Below, in pieces: positions 6,359 through 10,018 of a DNA stretch of 10,018 bases. The stretch spans positions 1 to 10,018 of the forward strand of contig CATYZV010000038.1 in NCBI GenBank assembly GCA_958415865.1. The letters are read 5' to 3'. Position 1 is the stretch's first letter, and each line of letters starts with the position of its first letter. Origin of the DNA: an uncultured Selenomonadaceae bacterium. GTDB taxonomy: Bacteria; Bacillota; Negativicutes; Selenomonadales; Selenomonadaceae. The position numbers and the translations under genes were made by a program. The notes under the pieces are model-generated. The model was given only the letters and a program-made list of their open reading frames with translations. It was not told where the DNA came from and searched no databases.

Positions 6359-7558
6359 ATGGATATGAATCAGACACCGTCCGCCAGCCGAGTCCACATC
6401 GCCTTTTTCGGCGTGCGCAACGCCGGCAAGTCCAGCGTGATGAACGCCGTTACCGGACAGAACATCGCCGTCGTCTCAGCAGTAAAAGGCACGACGACCG
6501 ACCCGGTAGTAAAGTCGATGGAACTGCTGCCGCTCGGTCCCGTTACCATCATCGACACGCCCGGCCTTGACGACAGCGGCACGCTCGGCACACTGCGCAT
6601 AGAAAAGACGATGCAGATTATGCGCAAAGCTGATATTGCCGTACTCGTCGCTGATGCCGTACAATTTGCCGCATCAGGCTTTACAGATACAGAGCAGGAA
6701 ATCCTCCAAATGCTCCGACAGCGCAATCTGCCCTTTATAATCGCTCTAAATAAAGCTGATCTGCTGACCGATTCGATTACTCCGGATAAAAATACAATAC
6801 TCGTCAGCGCACTAACAGGCAAGGGTATCTTCGAGCTGAAAGAAAAACTTGCCCGCCTCGTCAAGAGCACGCCGGAAAAATACATTCTAAAAGACTTAGT
6901 CAATCCCGGCGAAACGGCTGTACTCGTCATTCCCATTGACAAAGCGGCTCCTAAAGGCAGATTGATACTGCCTCAGCAGCAGGTGATACGCGAACTATTG
7001 GACATCGGAGCATCAGCTGTGATGACTCAGGACGTAAATTTAAAAAGCACGCTGGACAATTTAAAGCACAAACCCGCACTCGTAATCACCGACAGCCAAG
7101 CTTTCGGCACAGTCAATAAAATCGTACCGGAGGATATACCTCTTACATCATTCTCCATACTATTTGCCCGCTACAAAGGCAGCCTAGAAAAACAGCTCGC
7201 CGCAGTAAAGACACTCGATACCATCACCGACAAAGATAATATCCTGATCTCCGAGGGCTGTACCCATCACCGCCAGTGCGACGACATCGGCACAGTAAAG
7301 CTGCCCGGCTGGATCAGGCACTACACCAAAGCCGAACCTAAATTTTCCTTTACTTCCGGCGGTGAATTTCCGCAGGATTTATCACCGTATAAAATGATCG
7401 TCCACTGCGGAGCCTGCATGCTCAACGAACGCGAAATGCGCTTTCGCCTGCAAACGGCTCAAGCACAGCACATACCCATGAGCAATTATGGCATGGTCAT
7501 AGCCTACACCCACGGCATATTAAAGCGGAGTATGCAGATATTCAATAACATAAAATAA
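6359..7558 (+). CDS. hydF: [FeFe]-hydrogenase H-cluster maturation GTPase HydF
   Basis: HydF (399 residues) is the GTPase scaffold on which the 2Fe subcluster is assembled before transfer to apo-HydA. The N-terminal GTPase domain shows the P-loop GVRNAGKS (residues 18-25), a G2-like GTTTD (44-48), DTPG (66-69) and NKAD (131-134). The C-terminal cluster-binding domain has C301-x-H303 and then H349-C350-x2-C353, matching the family pattern CxH-x(44-53)-HCxxC. A middle dimerisation domain lies between. The length is normal. The start is supported by AAAGAGGTG (6342-6350), 8 nt upstream; a second in-frame ATG at 6365 is less well placed. It is the last gene of the hydrogenase/maturation cluster and ends at the convergent terminator. 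hydE, which makes the bridging dithiolate precursor, is not beside it. Confidence 0.95.
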   Translation: MDMNQTPSASRVHIAFFGVRNAGKSSVMNAVTGQNIAVVSAVKGTTTDPVVKSMELLPLGPVTIIDTPGLDDSGTLGTLRIEKTMQIMRKADIAVLVADAVQFAASGFTDTEQEILQMLRQRNLPFIIALNKADLLTDSITPDKNTILVSALTGKGIFELKEKLARLVKSTPEKYILKDLVNPGETAVLVIPIDKAAPKGRLILPQQQVIRELLDIGASAVMTQDVNLKSTLDNLKHKPALVITDSQAFGTVNKIVPEDIPLTSFSILFARYKGSLEKQLAAVKTLDTITDKDNILISEGCTHHRQCDDIGTVKLPGWIRHYTKAEPKFSFTSGGEFPQDLSPYKMIVHCGACMLNEREMRFRLQTAQAQHIPMSNYGMVIAYTHGILKRSMQIFNNIK

Positions 7559-7561
7559 AAT

Positions 7562-7599
7562 AAGGGACAACTTCTTACCAATAAAAGAAGTCGTCCCTT
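7562..7599. terminator. Bidirectional terminator between convergent hydF and speD-like gene
   Basis: A 15-base stem with one A-C mismatch pairs 7562-7576 with 7585-7599 around an 8-nt loop; its core pairs are GGGAC/GTCCC and ACTTCTT/AAGAAGT. On the + strand TTTATT follows. On the - strand the stem is followed by TTATTTTATTTTA. It lies just after the hydF stop and just after the stop of the minus-strand gene, so one hairpin can serve both. Confidence 0.85.
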
Positions 7600-7607
7600 T
7601 ATTCAAA

Positions 7608-8075
7608 TCACAATTTTATTTTGCGCGCCACCGTCTTGATCACCTTCGCGCTCTTGTTCTTGATACTGCGCAGCGGGCGGAGCGGAGCAAAGCGGATCTT
7701 GATATGCGGCTTCATATCCTTCACCGTGCCGAAATCACCGCGCTTTAAATAAGTCATGCGTATCTTCTCCGGCTTCATAATGCGGCGCAGAGCACTCGCA
7801 GCCTTCTCCGGCTTGCCGTCTTCCTGGCAGATGAAAATATCGCTTGCCACGTATTTGAGCTGTGGATACGTGCGCACGACAGCATGACCTTCCTGCATTA
7901 AAATAAAAACTACAGCTTCATCCTGATTCCAGAGCTGCGCCCTCACTTCAATAGGCGTAAAGCCCGCCATATTCATCGCTATATCCAAAGAATCCCTGAG
8001 TTCAGTATAATTGCTTAAATCTTTATTTTTGCAGTCATACATGTCAACGGTCAATTGTCTGGCTAAAATTTTCAC
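7608..8075 (-). CDS. SpeD-like protein lacking the pyruvoyl-forming serine (S-adenosylmethionine decarboxylase homologue)
   Basis: This 155-residue protein resembles class 1 prokaryotic AdoMet decarboxylase (SpeD), a pyruvoyl enzyme of spermidine synthesis. Similarity is seen in QLTVDMYDC (residues 7-15; usual HLLVDLYGC), in EGHAVVRTYPQLKY (62-75; usual ESHLSIHTWPEYGY), in ASDIFIC (77-83) and in the YLKRG segment. By this alignment the serine that cleaves itself into pyruvoyl is Gly63 (codon GGT, 7889-7887 on the minus strand). The processing histidine is Arg68. The catalytic cysteine, C83, is kept. It therefore should not form pyruvoyl or decarboxylate AdoMet by the known mechanism. A strongly basic tail (residues 121-155, 12 Lys/Arg and no acidic residue) extends beyond the usual domain. 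The start is GTG with AGGGAG upstream. Function is unknown; a non-catalytic or repurposed paralogue is my inference. No spermidine-synthesis partner is adjacent. Confidence 0.75.
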   Translation of the reverse strand: MKILARQLTVDMYDCKNKDLSNYTELRDSLDIAMNMAGFTPIEVRAQLWNQDEAVVFILMQEGHAVVRTYPQLKYVASDIFICQEDGKPEKAASALRRIMKPEKIRMTYLKRGDFGTVKDMKPHIKIRFAPLRPLRSIKNKSAKVIKTVARKIKL

Positions 8076-8122
8076 AGATTCCCTCTCCCTACAACAAAAT
8101 GCGTTTTCAAAATTGTATCTTA

Positions 8123-8131
8123 ATTATACCA
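8123..8131 (-). promoter_or_regulatory. Extended -10 promoter of the speD-like gene
   Basis: Read on the minus strand, TGGTATAAT gives an extended -10 (TGn plus perfect TATAAT; hexamer at 8128-8123). No good -35 is seen, as expected for extended -10 promoters. Transcription would start near 8116, about 40 nt before the GTG start. Confidence 0.6.
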
Positions 8132-8170
8132 TAACTGAAAAAAATTATATATATCTGCCCCAAAATGCGC

Positions 8171-8176
8171 TATAAT
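8171..8176 (+). promoter_or_regulatory. -10 box of the exported protein/GNAT operon
   Basis: A perfect TATAAT at 8171-8176 faces away from the minus-strand promoter across a shared AT-rich spacer. The -35 region 17 bases upstream is only TATATA (8148-8153). The ribosome binding site AAAGGAAGTGA (8207-8217) follows 30 nt later. Confidence 0.55.
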
Positions 8177-8223
8177 TTACCTATGAAGATTTTCGGCTCA
8201 AAATCCAAAGGAAGTGAATACAG

Positions 8224-8886
8224 TTGAAAAAACTCTGCATACTGATATGCCTGTTAATGCTCCTGACCTCCGGCAGCGCAATGGCACAGCAGCCAGCAGA
8301 TCCGTCAGCTGCAGAAATACCGGCATCAGACACAGCTGAATACGCGACTGCCCAGCCTATAAAAGTCGCCATAATGCCCATAATAGCCAGCGGCTACAAC
8401 AATGTACAGACGCAACTCTACCGCGACCTCACCAGACAGATGAACCTGTCCTTGAACAAAACACTTCAGCAGGTAGTCTACCTCGAAGGCAGCCCCGTCA
8501 TGGATGCAATGGCAGAATCAGGCTTCGCCTATAATCAAAACAAAGAAACACTGAAACACGCTGCCGATTTATTGGATGCCGATGTCATCGTCGGTTACAG
8601 CATACCCGCCATGTACCAGCACTATTACTACGGCTGGATGCGGCGCGGCGAAGGACCTCTCCTGCAAAGCTACATCCGCCTAAAACTCTGGGCATACTAC
8701 AGACCACTCGACAAATTCGTCATCCTGTCCAATACACAGCAGTATCTTGACACCATATCCACCGCCGGAATGCTCCCGGCACTAGCCAGCGACGCTTCCT
8801 ACACACTGACCAAAAAAGCCGGGCTCAAAGATCTCTTAAAAGAATCAATTCAAATGCAAAAAGCACAGAAAGGTGATACCAAATGA
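8224..8886 (+). CDS. Sec-exported protein of unknown function
   Basis: I do not recognise this 220-residue protein. It begins with a clear Sec signal peptide: KK at 2-3, a hydrophobic core at about 4-14, and a probable cut after SAMA (A21) before QQPAD. No lipobox cysteine is present at the cut, so it should be soluble in the periplasm or outside. A low-complexity Ala/Pro linker (about 22-44) leads to a domain beginning IKVAIMPI. Further on, LLDADVIVGYSI looks like the alternating 'VAVLPF...GAD.VV.G' pattern of CsgG/TolB-N-like folds; that resemblance is weak and by eye only. The region near 120-135 is rich in aromatics (YQHYYYGW). The start is TTG at 8224, chosen because AAAGGAAGTGA precedes it and the signal peptide begins there. 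Its stop overlaps the next gene's start (ATGA), indicating translational coupling. Confidence 0.72.
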   Translation: MKKLCILICLLMLLTSGSAMAQQPADPSAAEIPASDTAEYATAQPIKVAIMPIIASGYNNVQTQLYRDLTRQMNLSLNKTLQQVVYLEGSPVMDAMAESGFAYNQNKETLKHAADLLDADVIVGYSIPAMYQHYYYGWMRRGEGPLLQSYIRLKLWAYYRPLDKFVILSNTQQYLDTISTAGMLPALASDASYTLTKKAGLKDLLKESIQMQKAQKGDTK

Positions 8887-9284
8887 ATATAACTTACAGC
8901 CAAGACAAAAACATCCCCGCAAAAACACTGCTCGACTTCTTCACCGAAGCAGACAGCCCCGATGCCAAATACGGCGATGACCTCGTCCGCGCAGTAACAA
9001 ACTCAAGCACAGTCATCACCGCTTGGGACAAAGACAGCGACAAACTCGCCGCACTCATCACAGCCCTAGACGACGGCGCACTCTCCGCCTACGTCCGCCT
9101 AATGACCGTAGCCCCCGCCTACCGCGGCAAAGGCATCAACGACGAACTCCTCAAGCAGATTCAGGAAATCTACAAAGACTATCCGTTCGTCTACTCCATC
9201 GCGCCCGATGACTTCCACGCAGGCTTCTTCACCAAAGCAGGCTTCAAGCTCATGGAAAATGCAAAAGTCGTTGCAACCCGCTAA
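8883..9284 (+). CDS. Small GNAT-family N-acetyltransferase
   Basis: A 133-residue GCN5-related acetyltransferase, probably cytosolic, transferring acetyl from acetyl-CoA to an unknown amine. The acetyl-CoA binding motif A is visible as VAPAYRGKGIN (residues 76-86), with R81-G82-K83-G84 as the pyrophosphate-binding loop. The preceding strand reads AYVRLMT, and the C-terminal strand-helix with HAGFFTKAGFKLM is the usual family ending. It is short but complete for a minimal GNAT. The ATG overlaps the stop of the exported-protein gene by four bases and has no strong ribosome site of its own beyond GAAAGGTGAT, so it is probably translated by coupling. The coding strand is notably rich in A and C. 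The substrate cannot be inferred. Confidence 0.82.
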   Translation: MNITYSQDKNIPAKTLLDFFTEADSPDAKYGDDLVRAVTNSSTVITAWDKDSDKLAALITALDDGALSAYVRLMTVAPAYRGKGINDELLKQIQEIYKDYPFVYSIAPDDFHAGFFTKAGFKLMENAKVVATR

Positions 9285-9307
9285 TCCCTATCAGCACAAT
9301 AAAATTC

Positions 9308-9339
9308 AAACCGCACCTAAGCTCATTTAGGTGCGGTTT
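9308..9339. terminator. Strong hairpin terminator after the GNAT gene
   Basis: A perfect 13-bp stem, AAACCGCACCTAA (9308-9320) with TTAGGTGCGGTTT (9327-9339), closes a 6-nt loop. The downstream T tract on the + strand is short (TTTCT). It lies 23 nt after the GNAT stop and only 26 nt before the exporter start, so it ends the operon. Confidence 0.82.
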
Positions 9340-9365
9340 CTCATAACAAGGAGCTTTTTTATCCA

Positions 9366-9983
9366 ATGGAATTATCTACCATACTATACTTTATAACAGC
9401 ATCCATCATACTGACAATCGCCCCCGGCCCTGACATCATGTACCTGCTCACCAAAAGCCTCTCCGACGGATCCAAAAGCGGCATCAGTCTCGCCGCCGGA
9501 CTGTGCAGCGGCCTAATTTTCCACACCTCTCTAGTAATCTTCGGCGTAGCTGCACTGATTCAAAGCACGCCCATCGCCCTCTACACCTTAAAATATCTCG
9601 GTGCAGCCTATCTATTATACTTATCTTGGGGAGCCTTCCGGGAAACAGGCAGCCTAAAACTCCACCACGACAATACAGCCGCCTCCCGCTTCAAACTCTA
9701 CCGCCGCGGCATTATCATGAACGTCCTAAACCCCAAAGTCCTGCTCTTCTTCCTCGCCTTCTTTCCTCAATTCATCGACATGAACAGCCAAAATATCAGC
9801 ATACAGATAGCTCTATTAGGACTGTTATTCGGAGTGCAGGCATTTATCATCTTCTCAATAGTATCCGTCTGCGCCGGCAAAGTACGCGACCATATACTAA
9901 GTATAACAAACTTCGGCAAAATCATGGGCTGGATTCAAGGCATTGTGCTTATTGTCATAAGTCTAACACTGATTATTGTTTAA
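9366..9983 (+). CDS. LysE/RhtB-family amino-acid exporter
   Basis: A 205-residue integral membrane protein of the LysE translocator family, expected to export amino acids or related small metabolites across the cytoplasmic membrane. The family signature is near the N terminus: APGPD (residues 19-23) after the first hydrophobic segment, then spaced glycines (GSKSGISLAAGLCSG). About six hydrophobic segments can be seen (roughly 5-25, 40-65, 70-88, 115-135, 143-168, 182-204), the usual number, and NPKVLLFFLAFFPQF in the middle is typical. The length is normal. The start ATG is preceded by AAGGAG (9348-9353) at a long 12-nt spacing. No obvious promoter lies between the upstream hairpin and the start, so it may be expressed by read-through or from within the hairpin region. 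The substrate is unknown. Confidence 0.9.
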   Translation: MELSTILYFITASIILTIAPGPDIMYLLTKSLSDGSKSGISLAAGLCSGLIFHTSLVIFGVAALIQSTPIALYTLKYLGAAYLLYLSWGAFRETGSLKLHHDNTAASRFKLYRRGIIMNVLNPKVLLFFLAFFPQFIDMNSQNISIQIALLGLLFGVQAFIIFSIVSVCAGKVRDHILSITNFGKIMGWIQGIVLIVISLTLIIV

Positions 9984-10018
9984 TACTTGCCTTGCATTAT
10001 TATTTATCTTATTGTATC

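Noticed and set aside
6352..6570. Small plus-strand frame overlapping the start of hydF
   Set aside because: It is an out-of-frame, Arg-rich shadow of the hydF coding sequence.

Overview
The window reads as bacterial chromosome from an anaerobic, fermentative Firmicute. I lean towards Negativicutes, because of the compact trimeric [FeFe]-hydrogenase locus, moderate G+C, purine-rich Shine-Dalgarno sites and a Sec-exported protein without a lipobox; the lineage is an inference and was not searched. All genes lie on the + strand except one, the SpeD-like gene near 7.6-8.1 kb. No tRNA, rRNA, CRISPR array, insertion sequence or phage gene is visible.

Layout. (1) 95-1045 is a CtBP-like D-2-hydroxyacid dehydrogenase with its own good promoter and a clear terminator. 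(2) After a 220-nt AT-rich leader, 1269-4793 holds three tightly packed genes for an NAD-linked [FeFe]-hydrogenase: a NuoE-like 2Fe-2S subunit, a NuoF-like FMN/4Fe-4S subunit, and the catalytic H-cluster subunit. (3) A 101-nt gap with a long hairpin separates these from two H-cluster maturases: HydG (radical SAM tyrosine lyase, makes the CO/CN synthon) and HydF (GTPase scaffold). The third maturase, HydE, is not in the window. (4) hydF faces a minus-strand gene across a shared bidirectional terminator. That gene has the S-adenosylmethionine decarboxylase (SpeD) fold, but glycine replaces the serine that forms the pyruvoyl cofactor. (5) From a divergent promoter region, a two-gene operon encodes an exported protein of unknown function and a small GNAT acetyltransferase, ended by a strong hairpin. 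(6) The last gene is a LysE/RhtB-type amino-acid exporter.

How they work together. The hydrogenase trimer would pass electrons between NAD(H) and H2: NADH to FMN in NuoF-like, through FeS clusters of all three subunits, to the H-cluster. HydG and HydF assemble the 2Fe part of the H-cluster. The NuoF-like subunit lacks the extra N- and C-terminal FeS domains of Thermotoga HydB, so it may be a simple NADH-dependent rather than a flavin-based electron-bifurcating enzyme. The remaining genes have no evident functional link to hydrogen metabolism.

Nothing here is clearly a new multi-gene system. The most interesting item is the SpeD-like protein, which has lost its autocatalytic serine and processing histidine but kept the catalytic cysteine. 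Next are the compact hydrogenase with unusual substitutions in its NADH/FMN site, and structured intergenic elements around the hydrogenase genes.
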